Below, in pieces: positions 8,252-18,006 of a DNA stretch of 64,000 bases. Position numbers and translations under genes: made by a program. The DNA is from Streptomyces sp. NBC_00289 (GTDB lineage Bacteria > Actinomycetota > Actinomycetes > Streptomycetales > Streptomycetaceae): the NCBI RefSeq assembly GCF_041435115.1, contig NZ_CP108046.1, forward strand, positions 7,936,001 to 8,000,000, given 5' to 3'. A model generated the notes under the pieces. It was not told where the DNA came from and did not search any database. It saw nothing but the letters and a program-made list of their open reading frames with translations. Each line of letters begins with the position of its first letter. Position 1 is the stretch's first letter.

Positions 8252-9025
8252 ATGGTGGGAGCCGTGCAGGATGCCGGAGTGGTCGTCACCGGAGCGGGAG
8301 GCGGAATCGGAGCCGCGCTGGCCCGCCGCTTCGCGGCCGGCGGCGCCCGGGTCGTCGTGAACGACCTGGACGCCGACCGGGCCAAGGCGGTCGCCGACGA
8401 GATCGGCGGCACCGCCGTCCCGGGTGACGCCTCCGCGATCGTCGCCGACGCCCGTGACGCGCTCGACGGCACCATCGACGTCTACTGCGCCAACGCGGGC
8501 GTCGCCTTCGGCGGCCCGGACGTGGCCGACCTCGGCGACGAGGGGGCCTGGGCGACCTCCTGGGACGTCAACGTGATGGCCCACGTCCGCGCGGCCCACG
8601 AGCTGCTCCCCGACTGGCTGGAGCGCGGCAGCGGCCGCTTCGTCTCCACCGTGTCCGCCGCCGGACTGCTCACCATGATCGGCGCCGCGCCCTACAGCGT
8701 GACCAAGCACGGCGCGTACGCCTTCGCCGAGTGGCTGTCGCTGACCTACCGCCACCGCGGGCTCAAGGTGCACGCCATCTGTCCGCAGGGCGTGCGCACC
8801 GACATGCTGGCCGCCACCGGCAGCGCAGGCGACCTGGTCCTGCAGCCGACCGCGATCACGCCGGAGGAGGTGGCGGACGCCCTCTTCGAGGGCATCGAGG
8901 AGGACCGCTTCCTGATCCTGCCGCATCCCGAGGTCGGCGCGTACTACCGGGCCCGGGCCGCCGAGCCGGATCGCTGGCTGACCGGCATGAACCACCTCCA
9001 GCAGAAGTGGGAGGCCGGACAGTGA
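8252..9025 (+). CDS. Short-chain dehydrogenase/reductase (SDR)
   Basis: A 257-residue classical SDR. VVTGAGGGIGAALARRF is the Rossmann TGxxxGIG dinucleotide motif, NDLD after the second strand suggests NAD preference, CANAGVAFG is the NAG motif, and the catalytic Ser lies in STVSAAG with YSVTK as Tyr-x3-Lys. It would oxidise or reduce a hydroxy/keto group, most simply on an acyl-CoA given its partners. The RBS (aaggaga) is 5 bp upstream. Its stop overlaps the start of the CoA ligase gene by 4 bp, so the two are translationally coupled, and the TetR gene follows. In a levulinate-type pathway it would fill the place of LvaD; that is inference. Confidence 0.88.
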   Translation: MVGAVQDAGVVVTGAGGGIGAALARRFAAGGARVVVNDLDADRAKAVADEIGGTAVPGDASAIVADARDALDGTIDVYCANAGVAFGGPDVADLGDEGAWATSWDVNVMAHVRAAHELLPDWLERGSGRFVSTVSAAGLLTMIGAAPYSVTKHGAYAFAEWLSLTYRHRGLKVHAICPQGVRTDMLAATGSAGDLVLQPTAITPEEVADALFEGIEEDRFLILPHPEVGAYYRARAAEPDRWLTGMNHLQQKWEAGQ

Positions 9026-10689
9026 ACGACTCCCGCTACGCCGCCCGTCCCTGGGTGGACCTTCTCAACGAAGCCCAGCGCGACCCGATCGACCCCGCCG
9101 ACTCGCTGGTGCACGCCCTGCGCAGGTCCGTCGCCGAGGCCCCGGACCGCGCCTTCCTCGCCTACTTCGACGGCCGCCTGAGCTACCGCGAGGTCGACGA
9201 GCTGAGCGACTCCGTCGCCGGTCACCTCGCCTCCCGCGGCCTGGAGCACGGCGACCGGGTGGCCGTGCTGCTGCAGAACTCGCCGCACTTCGTGCTGGCC
9301 GTCCTCGGCGCCTGGAAGGCGGGCGCGACCGTCGTCCCGGTCAACCCCATGTACAAGTCGGCGGAGGTCGGCCACGTCCTGGAGGACGCCGACGTGGCCG
9401 CGCTGATCTGCTCCGACCGGGCCTGGGAGTCGTATCTGCGCGATACGGCGGCGGACTCGCCCGTACGGATCGTGCTGACCGGCTGCGAGCTGGACTTCCA
9501 GACCCGCGGCGACGCGCGCGTGCTCACCTTCGAGCGGTCGGAGCGGGCAGAGGACGCCGACGACCTGACGACCGTCGCCCGAGCGGGCCACAAGCCGCCC
9601 GAGGACCGTGACCCCGAACCCGCCGGCATCGCCCTGATCAGCTACACCTCGGGCACCAGCGGCAAGCCCAAGGGCGCCACCAACACGCACGGCAACATCA
9701 TGTACAACGCCGAGCGGCAGCGGACCGGGCTCGCCCTGCCCGACGGGCCCGTGTACTACGCGATGGCGCCCCTGTTCCACATCACCGGCATGGTCTGCCA
9801 GTTCGGGGCCTGCCTGAACAGCGCCGGCACCCTCGTCCTGACGTACCGCTTCGAGCCGGGCGTGGTGCTCGACGCCTTCGCCGAGCACCGGCCGCACTAC
9901 ACGGTCGGCCCGTCGACCGCCTTCATGGCGCTGGCCGCCCAGCCGGCCGCGACCCCGGACCACTTCTCCTCCTTCGTGAACATCTCCTCCGGCGGCGCGC
10001 CGGTGCCGCCCGCGCTGGTGGAGAAGTTCCGGGCGGGCTTCGGGCCGTACATCCGCAACGGCTACGGCCTGACCGAGTGCACCGCGCCGTGCGCCTCCGT
10101 GCCGCCCGGTCTCGAGGCGCCCGTCGATCCCGTCTCGGGGACGCTCGCCGTCGGCCTCCCGGGGCCCGAGACGGTCGTGCGCATCGTCGACGAGCAGGGC
10201 GCGGAGGTGCCGTTCGGCGAGCAGGGCGAGATCGTCGTCCGCGGACCGCAGGTGGTGCCCGGCTACTGGCGGCGGCCCGAGGCGACCGCCGAGGCCTTTC
10301 CGGACGGCGAACTGCGCACCGGCGACATCGGCTTCATGGACCCGCAGGGCTGGCTGTACGTCGTCGACCGCAAGAAGGACATGATCAACGCCTCCGGCTT
10401 CAAGGTGTGGCCGCGCGAGGTCGAGGACGTGCTGTACACCCATCCGGCGGTGCGTGAGGCGGCCGTCGTCGGCGTGCCCGACGGGTACCGCGGGGAGACC
10501 GTGAAGGCGTACATCAGCCTCCGGCCGGGTGTCGAGACGGACCCGGACGCACTCGCCGCGTACTGCAAGGAGAGACTGGCCGCCTACAAATATCCGCGGC
10601 AGGTGGAGATCCTGCCCGACTTGCCGAAGACGGCGAGTGGGAAGATCCTCCGGCGGGAACTTCGTTCCCGTCCGCGGGACGGTCAGTAG
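9022..10689 (+). CDS. Acyl-CoA ligase (class I adenylate-forming)
   Basis: A 555-residue AMP-dependent synthetase/ligase. ATP loop ISYTSGTSGKPKGA, A5-like YGLTECTAP, hinge region TGDIGFMDPQGWLYVVDRKK, and C-terminal KTASGKILRREL with the catalytic lysine are all intact. It activates a carboxylic acid to its CoA thioester; chain length cannot be read from sequence. GTG 9022 overlaps the SDR stop (GTGA), as is typical of a coupled operon, and the protein begins directly in family sequence. The gene product would feed substrate to the SDR, the dehydrogenase and perhaps the APH-like kinase encoded nearby. Confidence 0.9.
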   Translation: MNDSRYAARPWVDLLNEAQRDPIDPADSLVHALRRSVAEAPDRAFLAYFDGRLSYREVDELSDSVAGHLASRGLEHGDRVAVLLQNSPHFVLAVLGAWKAGATVVPVNPMYKSAEVGHVLEDADVAALICSDRAWESYLRDTAADSPVRIVLTGCELDFQTRGDARVLTFERSERAEDADDLTTVARAGHKPPEDRDPEPAGIALISYTSGTSGKPKGATNTHGNIMYNAERQRTGLALPDGPVYYAMAPLFHITGMVCQFGACLNSAGTLVLTYRFEPGVVLDAFAEHRPHYTVGPSTAFMALAAQPAATPDHFSSFVNISSGGAPVPPALVEKFRAGFGPYIRNGYGLTECTAPCASVPPGLEAPVDPVSGTLAVGLPGPETVVRIVDEQGAEVPFGEQGEIVVRGPQVVPGYWRRPEATAEAFPDGELRTGDIGFMDPQGWLYVVDRKKDMINASGFKVWPREVEDVLYTHPAVREAAVVGVPDGYRGETVKAYISLRPGVETDPDALAAYCKERLAAYKYPRQVEILPDLPKTASGKILRRELRSRPRDGQ

Positions 10690-10739
10690 ACCCACGCGGG
10701 AAAGAACAGCACACAGCCCGGAAGGCAGGTGGCGGCACA

Positions 10740-11333
10740 GTGCCCAGGACGACGGACGGTGACGGTACGCCCGTCCCGCAGCGGCTGCTCGCCGCCGCCA
10801 CCCGGCTCTTCGCGGAGCGGGGCTACGACCGCACCTCCGTGCAGGAGATCGTCGAGGCGGCCGGCGTCACCAAGGGGGCGCTGTACCACTACTTCGGCTC
10901 CAAGGACGACCTCCTGCACGAGGTGTACGCGCGCGTGCTGCGCGTCCAGCAGGAGCGTCTCGACGCCTTCGCGGACGCCGACGAACCGATCGAGAAGCGG
11001 CTGCGGGGCGCGGCGGCCGACGTGGTGGTCACGACGATCGACAACCTCGACGACGCGTCGATCTTCTTCCGCTCGATGCACCACCTGAGCCCCGAGAAGA
11101 ACAAGCAGGTACGCGCGGAGCGCCGGCGCTACCACGAACGCTTCCGCGCGCTCGTCGAGGAGGGCCAGCAGGCGGGCGTCTTCACCAAGGAGATCCCCGC
11201 CGACCTGGTGGTGGACTACCACTTCGGCTCCGTGCACCACCTGTCGACCTGGTACCGCCCCGACGGCCCGCTCACCCCGCAGGAGGTCGCCGACAACCTG
11301 GCCGACCTGCTGCTGCGGGCGCTGCGGCCGTAG
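10740..11333 (+). CDS. TetR/AcrR-family regulator
   Basis: A 197-residue TetR regulator. The N-terminal helix-turn-helix (about residues 12-60) reads RLLAAATRLFAERGYDRTSV then EIVEAAGVTKGALYHYFGSK. The C-terminal half has the shape of fatty-acid/acyl-CoA-responsive TetR proteins (RRYHERFRALVEEG, ADLVVDYHFGSVHHLSTWYR). It begins with GTG, with aggtgg upstream, about 50 bp after the ligase stop. It probably represses its own operon and the facing kinase/dehydrogenase unit through the shared accgaccggt site. The ligand is probably an acyl-CoA, by family analogy only. Confidence 0.88.
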   Translation: MPRTTDGDGTPVPQRLLAAATRLFAERGYDRTSVQEIVEAAGVTKGALYHYFGSKDDLLHEVYARVLRVQQERLDAFADADEPIEKRLRGAAADVVVTTIDNLDDASIFFRSMHHLSPEKNKQVRAERRRYHERFRALVEEGQQAGVFTKEIPADLVVDYHFGSVHHLSTWYRPDGPLTPQEVADNLADLLLRALRP

Positions 11334-11357
11334 CTGTCGCAGGGGTCGTACACACAT

Positions 11358-11395
11358 GGGTAAGGGGCGACCGCCCAGGCGGTCGCCCCTTACCC
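11358..11395. terminator. Bidirectional terminator, 18-bp perfect hairpin
   Basis: The arms gggtaaggggcgaccgcc and ggcggtcgccccttaccc pair over 18 bp with almost no loop. It lies between the convergent TetR and acyl-CoA dehydrogenase genes and so serves both strands. Confidence 0.85.
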
Positions 11396-11400
11396 GTGCG

Positions 11401-12624
<1,224 letters not shown>

Positions 12625-12629
12625 GACGA

Positions 12630-13664
12630 TCAGCCCTCCTGGAGGCCTTCGTGAAGAGTGGTGAGGCCGTGCTCGATGAAGACGGGGACCAGGTCGCCGA
12701 TGCGGTCGAAGCCCTGCCCGACCGTCTGGCCCAGCGTGTAGCGGTAGTGGATGCCCTCGAGGATCACGGCGAGCTTGAACCAGGCGAACGCCGTGTACCA
12801 GGAGACCGCGGAGACGTCGCGCCCCGAGCGCGCGGCGTACCGCTCGATCAGCTCCGCGGGACCCGGGTGCCCGGCGGCCTCGGCGGTGGTCGAGACGGGG
12901 GAGTCGGACGTGCCCAGCGGCATGCTGTACATCACCAGCAGCCCCAGGTCGGTGAGCGGGTCGCCGAGGGTCGACATCTCCCAGTCGAGGATCGCCCTGA
13001 TCCCGTCGTCCTCGCCGATCAGGACGTTGTCGAGCCGGTAGTCGCCGTGCACCACGGCCGGCGCGGGGGAGCGGGGCAGTTCCCGGCCGAGCGCCGCGTG
13101 GAGCTCGTCGATGCCGGCCAGCTCGCGGTTGCGGGAGGCGTCCAGCTGCTTGCCCCAGCGCCGCAGCTGCCGGTCCAGGAAGCCCTCGGGGCGCCCGAAG
13201 TCGGCGAGGCCGACCTCGGCAGGATCCACCGCGTGCAGCTCGACGAGCGTGTCCACCAGGGACAGCACGGCCCCCCGGGTGCGCTCCGGGCCGAGCGGGG
13301 CGAGCTGGTCGGCGGTGCGGTACGGCGTGCCCTCCACGTACTCCATGACGTAGAAGGGGGATCCGAGCACCTCTTCGTCCTCGCACAGCAGCACGGGGCG
13401 CGGCACCGGCACGTTCGTCGGGTGCAGTGCGCTGATCACCCGGTACTCGCGCTTCATGTCGTGCGCGGTGGCCAGGACGTGACCGAGCGGCGGTCGCCGT
13501 ACGACCCATTTCGAGGTGCCGTCGGAGACCGCGTAGGTGAGGTTCGACCGTCCGCCCTCGATCAGCCGGCCGGTCAGGGGGCCGTGCACCAGGCCGGGCC
13601 GCTCGCCGTCGAGCAGGCCGCGCAGCCTGTCCAGATCGAGTCCGGGCGGATGATCGGGGCTCAT
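12630..13664 (-). CDS. APH-like phosphotransferase, ACAD10/11-kinase type
   Basis: A 344-residue protein with the aminoglycoside-phosphotransferase/choline-kinase fold. Lysine-bearing strand (TSKWVVRRPPLGH), Brenner motif VVHGDYRLDNVLI with the catalytic Asp and Asn, and metal-binding ILDWEMSTLGDPLTDLG are intact. It is not a likely antibiotic-resistance enzyme. This subfamily is found next to, or fused with, acyl-CoA dehydrogenases and can phosphorylate 4-hydroxyacyl-CoAs. The RBS aaggag lies 5 bp before ATG 13664. It is the first gene of a two-gene unit, with a candidate TetR operator about 100 bp upstream. Confidence 0.88.
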   Translation of the reverse strand: MSPDHPPGLDLDRLRGLLDGERPGLVHGPLTGRLIEGGRSNLTYAVSDGTSKWVVRRPPLGHVLATAHDMKREYRVISALHPTNVPVPRPVLLCEDEEVLGSPFYVMEYVEGTPYRTADQLAPLGPERTRGAVLSLVDTLVELHAVDPAEVGLADFGRPEGFLDRQLRRWGKQLDASRNRELAGIDELHAALGRELPRSPAPAVVHGDYRLDNVLIGEDDGIRAILDWEMSTLGDPLTDLGLLVMYSMPLGTSDSPVSTTAEAAGHPGPAELIERYAARSGRDVSAVSWYTAFAWFKLAVILEGIHYRYTLGQTVGQGFDRIGDLVPVFIEHGLTTLHEGLQEG

Positions 13665-13763
13665 GGTTCTCCTTACGTGTGCGGGACCGGGTCCGCGGGC
13701 GCGTGAACGGTCCGCGCGTGCGTGCACGGGGTCACGTCGCGTGAACGGGACACGACCAATGAT

Positions 13764-13781
13764 GCCGACCGGTCGGTATGT
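13764..13781. promoter_or_regulatory. Putative TetR operator upstream of the kinase/dehydrogenase unit
   Basis: The core ccgaccggtcgg (13765-13776) is a perfect 12-bp palindrome. Read on the minus strand, acataccgaccggt (13781-13768) is identical over 14 bases to the site before the SDR/ligase unit. The position, about 104 bp upstream of the kinase start, suits a repressor site. Confidence 0.6.
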
Positions 13782-13888
13782 CGTCCAGAGGAGAGGCCGA
13801 ACGTGATCGGAGCCACGATAGGCCGACAGCCCCCCACGTGGTGCGGCGGGGAGCTGTCGGCCGGTGTCGCCGGTTTGTTCCGGTCGGG

Positions 13889-14185
13889 TCAGTGGTCGTC
13901 CCAGTGACCGTCGTGCTCGGCGTGCCGGTGACCGTCGTGGAGGTAGTCGACGTGGTCGCCGTGCGTCACCCTCGGGTGCCCGCACCCCTCGCCGTGGCGG
14001 TGCTCGTGGCTCTCGTGCGAGACGTGCCCGCCGGGCTCGCACTCGTCCCAGTGTCCGGAGTGCTCGCGGTGCAGGTGCCCGTCGTGCGCGTAGTCGACGT
14101 GGTCGCCGTGCCGCACCTCGGTGTGACCGCAGTGCGGACCGTGGGTGTGCGGGTGGGAGTCGTGTTCCTGGTGAAGGGTGGTCAT
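13889..14185 (-). CDS. Histidine-rich tandem-repeat metal-binding protein
   Basis: A 98-residue protein with 28 histidines by my count, plus 3 cysteines and many Asp/Glu. It holds two imperfect copies of a block of about 30 residues. The first carries CGHTEVRHGDHVDYAHDGH then H-x-EH-x-GHWD; the second carries CGHPRVTHGDHVDYLHDGH then the same ending. A His/Cys/Asp-rich sequence without any fold motif suggests storage or chaperoning of Zn, Ni or Cu in the cytoplasm; there is no signal peptide. ATG 14185 is chosen because aaggtgag lies just upstream and the repeats follow at once. Which metal is bound is unknown. Confidence 0.7.
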   Translation of the reverse strand: MTTLHQEHDSHPHTHGPHCGHTEVRHGDHVDYAHDGHLHREHSGHWDECEPGGHVSHESHEHRHGEGCGHPRVTHGDHVDYLHDGHRHAEHDGHWDDH

Positions 14186-14297
14186 GGTGCTCACCTTCGG
14201 GGTACTGGGTGATGACGTCGGACAGGCTGCCACGCGAACGGCGCATATCCGGGCATCCGGCTTGCGTGGCGTCCGAGTACCCCGGAGGGTCGGTGGC

Positions 14298-15266
14298 ATG
14301 AAGGGCATCAGTTACAAGCGGTACGGCGGACCCGAGGTACTGGAGTACGGGGAGGTGCGCGACCCGAAGGTCGGGCCCGACAGCGTGCTGGTGAAGGTCC
14401 GGGCGGCGTCGGTGAACCCCGTCGACTGGAAGTGCCGCGAGGGATATCTCGACGGGCTCCTCGACGCCGTGTTCCCGGTGGTCCCCGGCTGGGACGTCTC
14501 GGGGGTCGTCGTGCAACCCGGTGCGGCCGTCGCGGAGTTCGCCGTCGGGGACGAGGTCATCGGCTACGTCCGCGAGGACTTCCTCTCCCGCGGCACCTTC
14601 GCCGAGTACGTGGCCGCGCCGGTGCGGACCCTCGCGCGCAAGCCGCGCAACCTCTCCTTCGAGGAGGCGGCCGGTCTGCCGCTGGTGGGGCTCACCGCCT
14701 ATCAGGTGCTCATCAAGGTGCTCCAGGTCAGGCGGGGCGAGACCGTACTCGTGCACGCGGCGGCCGGCGGGGTCGGTTCGATCGCCGTCCAGCTCGCCCG
14801 CAATCTGGGCGCCCGGGTGATCGGCACGGCGAGCGAGGCCAACCACGACTTCGTCCGGGGCATCGGCGGGGAGCCGGTGACGTACGGCGAGGGGCTGGCC
14901 GAGCGGGTGCGGGGCCTGGCGCCCGAGGGTGTGGACGCGGCCTTCGACACCATCGGCGGCGCGACGCTGAAGACCTCCGCCAACCTGTTGGCCCCCGAGG
15001 GCCGGCTGGTCTCGATCGCCGACCCCGACGTCGTCGACTACGGGGGCCGCTACCACTTCGTGCGCCCCGACTCCGAGGACCTGCTGCGGCTGACCGAGCT
15101 GGTGGAGTCGGGCGTGGTGTCGGTGCACGTGTCCGACACGTTCCCGCTGGAGCGGGCGGCGGAGGCGCACCGCCTGAACCAGGAGGGGCGGACACGGGGC
15201 AAGATCGTGGTCACGGTGGAGTGGGAGCCGGAGCCGGGGGCCGAGCCGGGAGCCGTGGGTTATTAG
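14298..15266 (+). CDS. NADP-dependent quinone-oxidoreductase-like MDR enzyme
   Basis: A 322-residue medium-chain reductase of the zinc-free QOR branch. N-terminal GroES-like domain (SYKRYGGPEVLEYGEV, ASVNPVDWKCREGYL), then Rossmann motif AAAGGVGSIAVQLARNLGA; the catalytic zinc ligands of alcohol dehydrogenases are absent. It probably reduces quinones or alpha,beta-unsaturated carbonyls with NADPH. ATG 14298 has ggaggg 8 bp upstream. It is divergent from the His-rich gene and stands alone. The C-terminus ends in a short Glu/Pro/Gly tail. Confidence 0.85.
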   Translation: MKGISYKRYGGPEVLEYGEVRDPKVGPDSVLVKVRAASVNPVDWKCREGYLDGLLDAVFPVVPGWDVSGVVVQPGAAVAEFAVGDEVIGYVREDFLSRGTFAEYVAAPVRTLARKPRNLSFEEAAGLPLVGLTAYQVLIKVLQVRRGETVLVHAAAGGVGSIAVQLARNLGARVIGTASEANHDFVRGIGGEPVTYGEGLAERVRGLAPEGVDAAFDTIGGATLKTSANLLAPEGRLVSIADPDVVDYGGRYHFVRPDSEDLLRLTELVESGVVSVHVSDTFPLERAAEAHRLNQEGRTRGKIVVTVEWEPEPGAEPGAVGY

Positions 15267-15337
15267 TCCGCACGGAAGTACCGGTCGGGCCGGGCGGCCG
15301 GAAGACCGGCCGGGGACCACGGCGGACTCCGGTCCGA

Positions 15338-15661
15338 CTACAGCACCAGCGCCGCCCCGCACACCGCCAGGGCCACCGTGAGCAGAGCCGCCGCGGTGGC
15401 GTGACGCGGGGGGAACGCCTGGGGGGCGGACGCGCCGGCCAGGACGCGGATGCGGTGGTGGGCGACGAGCAGGAAACCCAGCCACAGGGCGCAGCAGAGG
15501 GCGCAGACGGCGAGCGAGGTCGGCGACAGCCCGCCGTGCAGGGCCGACTTCATGGCGAGCAGGGCGGCGACGGTGCTCGCCAGCGTCGTACGCCGCCACG
15601 CCAGCCGGGTGCGTTCCGGCTGCAGCCCCGGGTCCCGGTCCGGGGCCGCCGGGGCGCTCAC
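15338..15661 (-). CDS. DUF202 small membrane protein (second of a pair)
   Basis: A 107-residue membrane protein. After a short soluble N-terminus comes PGLQPERTRLAWRRTTLAST, the RTxLAWxRT signature of DUF202. Three hydrophobic segments follow (around AALLAMKSAL, AVCALCCALWLGFLLVAHH and AAALLTVALAVCGAALVL). It starts with GTG whose last bases form the stop of the preceding gene (4-bp overlap), so it is co-translated with the YidH-like partner. The function of the family is not established. Confidence 0.8.
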   Translation of the reverse strand: MSAPAAPDRDPGLQPERTRLAWRRTTLASTVAALLAMKSALHGGLSPTSLAVCALCCALWLGFLLVAHHRIRVLAGASAPQAFPPRHATAAALLTVALAVCGAALVL

Positions 15662-16050
15662 CCCTCCCACCGGGCGAACACGACGACGACCATGGCGACG
15701 GCCACCACCGCGACCAGCAGGCTCAGCAGCGCCGGGAAGCGGGACACCGGCAGATCCTCGCCCCGGCGCATCGCCCGTTCGCAGCGCACCCAGTGGTTGA
15801 CCGCGCGCAGGGAGCACAGCACGCCCGCCCCGAGCAGCGCGAGCGCGAGTCCCACCCGCCAGCCCCAGCTCAGGTCGGGCAGGAACTGGTCCACGGCGAA
15901 GCCGCCGCCGATCAGCGCGAGCGCGGTGCGCAGCCAGGCCAGGAAGGTGCGTTCGTTCGCCAGCGAGAACCGGTAGTCGGGCGTACCGCCCTCGCGGCGG
16001 ATCTCCTGGGGTGCGAACCAGAGCCGTGCGTTCCGTGCGAAATCGATCAC
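15658..16050 (-). CDS. YidH-like DUF202 membrane protein
   Basis: A 130-residue protein with the DUF202 signature FSLANERTFLAWLRTALALI and three membrane spans (ALALIGGGFAVDQF, WRVGLALALLGAGVLCSL, LLSLLVAVVAVAMVVVVF). It resembles Escherichia coli YidH; its downstream partner with the shorter N-terminus resembles YidG, giving the same two-gene arrangement. The role is unknown, perhaps a heteromeric inner-membrane complex. ATG 16050 is the only reasonable start. Confidence 0.85.
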   Translation of the reverse strand: MIDFARNARLWFAPQEIRREGGTPDYRFSLANERTFLAWLRTALALIGGGFAVDQFLPDLSWGWRVGLALALLGAGVLCSLRAVNHWVRCERAMRRGEDLPVSRFPALLSLLVAVVAVAMVVVVFARWEG

Positions 16051-16176
16051 TACGCGACCCTATCCAGCCGTTTCCCGCGAGAGGCCCGCCGCCGGAGTGC
16101 GGTACGCCACCCGCGGACCCGTCGTGGCCGGCCGGGCGGTCTCCCGCGCCACCCGCCGGGCGCGATCCGGGCCCGG

Positions 16177-16692
16177 TCAGCCCATCGACCTGAACGCCCT
16201 CAGCCGCTCGTACGCCGCCAGACCGTCCGGCACCCACTCCCAGTCCGTCAGGCGGCGCAGTACCTCGTCCTCGGGCAGGAACTCGTGCCAGGCCACCTCC
16301 TCCGCCTGCGGGCTGACCGGCAGGTCGCAGCGGACCTCGTAGACCGCCGACCACCAGGTCTGTCCGGTGCCGTCGTCGTAGAGGAACTTGAAGAGGAACT
16401 CGGGGCGGGGCAGGCCGGTCACGCCCAGCTCCTCCTCGGCCTCGCGCAGGGCGGCGTCGTCGTAGGACTCGCCCGCGCCGACCACTCCGCCGACGAACAT
16501 GTCGTGGAGGGAGGGGAAGACGAGTTTGGTGGGGGTGCGGCGGTGGACGAAGAGGCGCCCGTGCGCGTCCCGGGCCTGGATGAAGACGCAGCGGTGGCGC
16601 AGGCCCTTCGCGTAGGCCTCGCCGCGCGGGGACCGGCCGATCACCCGGTCGTTCTCGTCGACGATGTCGAGGATCTCGTCAGCAGCGCTCAT
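16177..16692 (-). CDS. Nudix hydrolase, YfcD-like
   Basis: A 171-residue Nudix protein. The Nudix box reads GAGESYDDAALREAEEELGV and fits GX5EX7REUXEEXGU. The N-terminal DEILDIVDENDRVIGRSPRG and LRHRCVFIQ segment matches the YfcD branch related to isopentenyl-diphosphate isomerase, but it lacks the IDI-specific residues I would expect. It should hydrolyse a nucleoside-diphosphate-type substrate that is not identified. ATG 16692 is preferred to a TTG 12 bases upstream. It ends 126 bp before the DUF202 pair. Confidence 0.88.
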   Translation of the reverse strand: MSAADEILDIVDENDRVIGRSPRGEAYAKGLRHRCVFIQARDAHGRLFVHRRTPTKLVFPSLHDMFVGGVVGAGESYDDAALREAEEELGVTGLPRPEFLFKFLYDDGTGQTWWSAVYEVRCDLPVSPQAEEVAWHEFLPEDEVLRRLTDWEWVPDGLAAYERLRAFRSMG

Positions 16693-16725
16693 GACCCCAT
16701 CCAAGCAGGGCTCCCGGCGAGCGGT

Positions 16726-17619
16726 TCAGTGCGGCTGGAGGTTCCGTCGCTGGGCCGGCACCGCGCAGCCCCGGGGCATCGCGGGGTGCAGCCCCAGCAG
16801 GACGATGCCCGCCACCACCGCCGCGAGCCCGGCCGCCTCCCAGGCCAGGGCGCCCGTGTCGGTGCGCAGCCGGTCGCCGAGGAAGCCCACGCCGCAGATG
16901 ATGCCGGCCAGCGGCTGCGCCGCGGTGAGGGCGGGCAGGGACATGCGCAGGGACGCCGTCTCGAAGGCGCTCTGGACCAGGACCAGCCCGGTGACGCCGA
17001 GCGCGAGGACCGCGTACGGCTGCCAGCCGGTCAGCAGCTCCGCCAGGCCGCCCTCGGAGAACCGCTGCCCGCTGACCCGGGTCAGCGCGTCCTGGAGTCC
17101 GTAGAGCAGGCCCGCGGCCAAGGCCAGCAGAACGGGGCCGGAGCTCAGCCGGGAGCGCTTCGCGTACGTCGTGAGCAGCAGGGCGAGCCCGATCATGACG
17201 CCGATGATCAGCCAGTGGCGGAGCGGATCGGTGACGGCGCTGCCGCCGCGCGGCTCACCGGCCACGATGAACGCGGTCACGCCGCCCGCGAGCAGGAGCA
17301 GGCCCGCCCAGCCCTGGCGGCCCAGTGGCTGTCTGGTCTGCCGACGGGAGAGGGCAAGCGCGAAGAGGAGGTTCGTCGCCAGCAGCGGTTCGACGAGAGA
17401 GACCTCGCCCTGGCCGAGCGCGATCGCGCCGAGCACCATGCCGGCCACCATCAGCCCTATGCCGCCGAGCCAGCGCGGCACCTTCATGAGGTCCAGGAGC
17501 AGGCGCGGGGAGAGGAAGTCGCTCAGTGGTGCCTGCTGGGCCGCGTTCTGCTGGAGCACGAACCCGAAGCCCAGGCAGCAGGCGGCGCTCACGGCGAGAA
17601 TCAGAACCAGTAGGGACAC
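16726..17619 (-). CDS. EamA-like (DMT superfamily) transporter
   Basis: A 297-residue integral membrane protein with about nine to ten predicted spans (LVLILAVSAACCLGFGFVL, IGLMVAGMVLGAIAL, WAGLLLLAGGVTAFIVAG, LIIGVMIGLALLLTTYA and others). A duplicated five-helix pattern places it in the drug/metabolite transporter superfamily. The VSLVEPLLATNLLFALALS segment is typical of actinobacterial members. Start GTG 17619 has gaggt 8 bp upstream. It lies 33 bp before the Nudix gene on the same strand. The substrate is unknown. Confidence 0.82.
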   Translation of the reverse strand: MSLLVLILAVSAACCLGFGFVLQQNAAQQAPLSDFLSPRLLLDLMKVPRWLGGIGLMVAGMVLGAIALGQGEVSLVEPLLATNLLFALALSRRQTRQPLGRQGWAGLLLLAGGVTAFIVAGEPRGGSAVTDPLRHWLIIGVMIGLALLLTTYAKRSRLSSGPVLLALAAGLLYGLQDALTRVSGQRFSEGGLAELLTGWQPYAVLALGVTGLVLVQSAFETASLRMSLPALTAAQPLAGIICGVGFLGDRLRTDTGALAWEAAGLAAVVAGIVLLGLHPAMPRGCAVPAQRRNLQPH

Positions 17620-18006
17620 GCTTCGTACCTCGATCGTCAGGCCGGGCCACGGGGTGCGTAGGGGCGACTGTAGCGTCCCAGTGCTCGGCTTGGTCCTGGG
17701 AGTACCCGGAATCGGGCAGTCGACCCGGTCGCGGTGCCCGGTGGTGCCGGGCGGCGGCGCGACCTTTCACGCCATGGTGCGGTGCCGGGGCGCTCAGCGC
17801 CATGGCGTGGGCCACAGCGTGACACGGAGCGCAGGGGTCAGGCGAGTCCGGTTCACCCCAACTTCCCCACCCGTCACAGCGGTTGACGCGTGTAACGCCA
17901 GGACCGCCCTTGACGACAACCCTTGGTGGGGGGTTTGCTGTGTGTGATCAATCGATGGCAAGCCGACAACAGACGACGAGCCGTGTCGCGTGAGGAAGTC
18001 TCCGCG
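17620..18006. other. Intergenic region between divergent genes
   Basis: About 390 bp with no convincing gene; codon use is not coding-like and rises in AT towards 17880-18000. It must hold the promoters of the transporter (minus) and of the 316-residue protein (plus). The one visible structure is an inverted repeat, cacgccatgg (17769-17778) and ccatggcgtg (17800-17809), with a 21-nt gap. Two ttgac-like hexamers (17883, 17910) could be -35 elements; no matching -10 is convincing. Confidence 0.5.

Noticed and set aside
12630..13664. Aminoglycoside resistance gene
   Set aside because: Although it has the APH fold, it is coupled to an acyl-CoA dehydrogenase and matches the ACAD10/11 kinase branch; nothing suggests drug resistance.
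12630..15599. 989-codon minus-strand frame running through the kinase gene and beyond
   Set aside because: Only the part from 13664 down is real (the kinase). The upstream part overlaps the His-rich and oxidoreductase genes in shadow frames.
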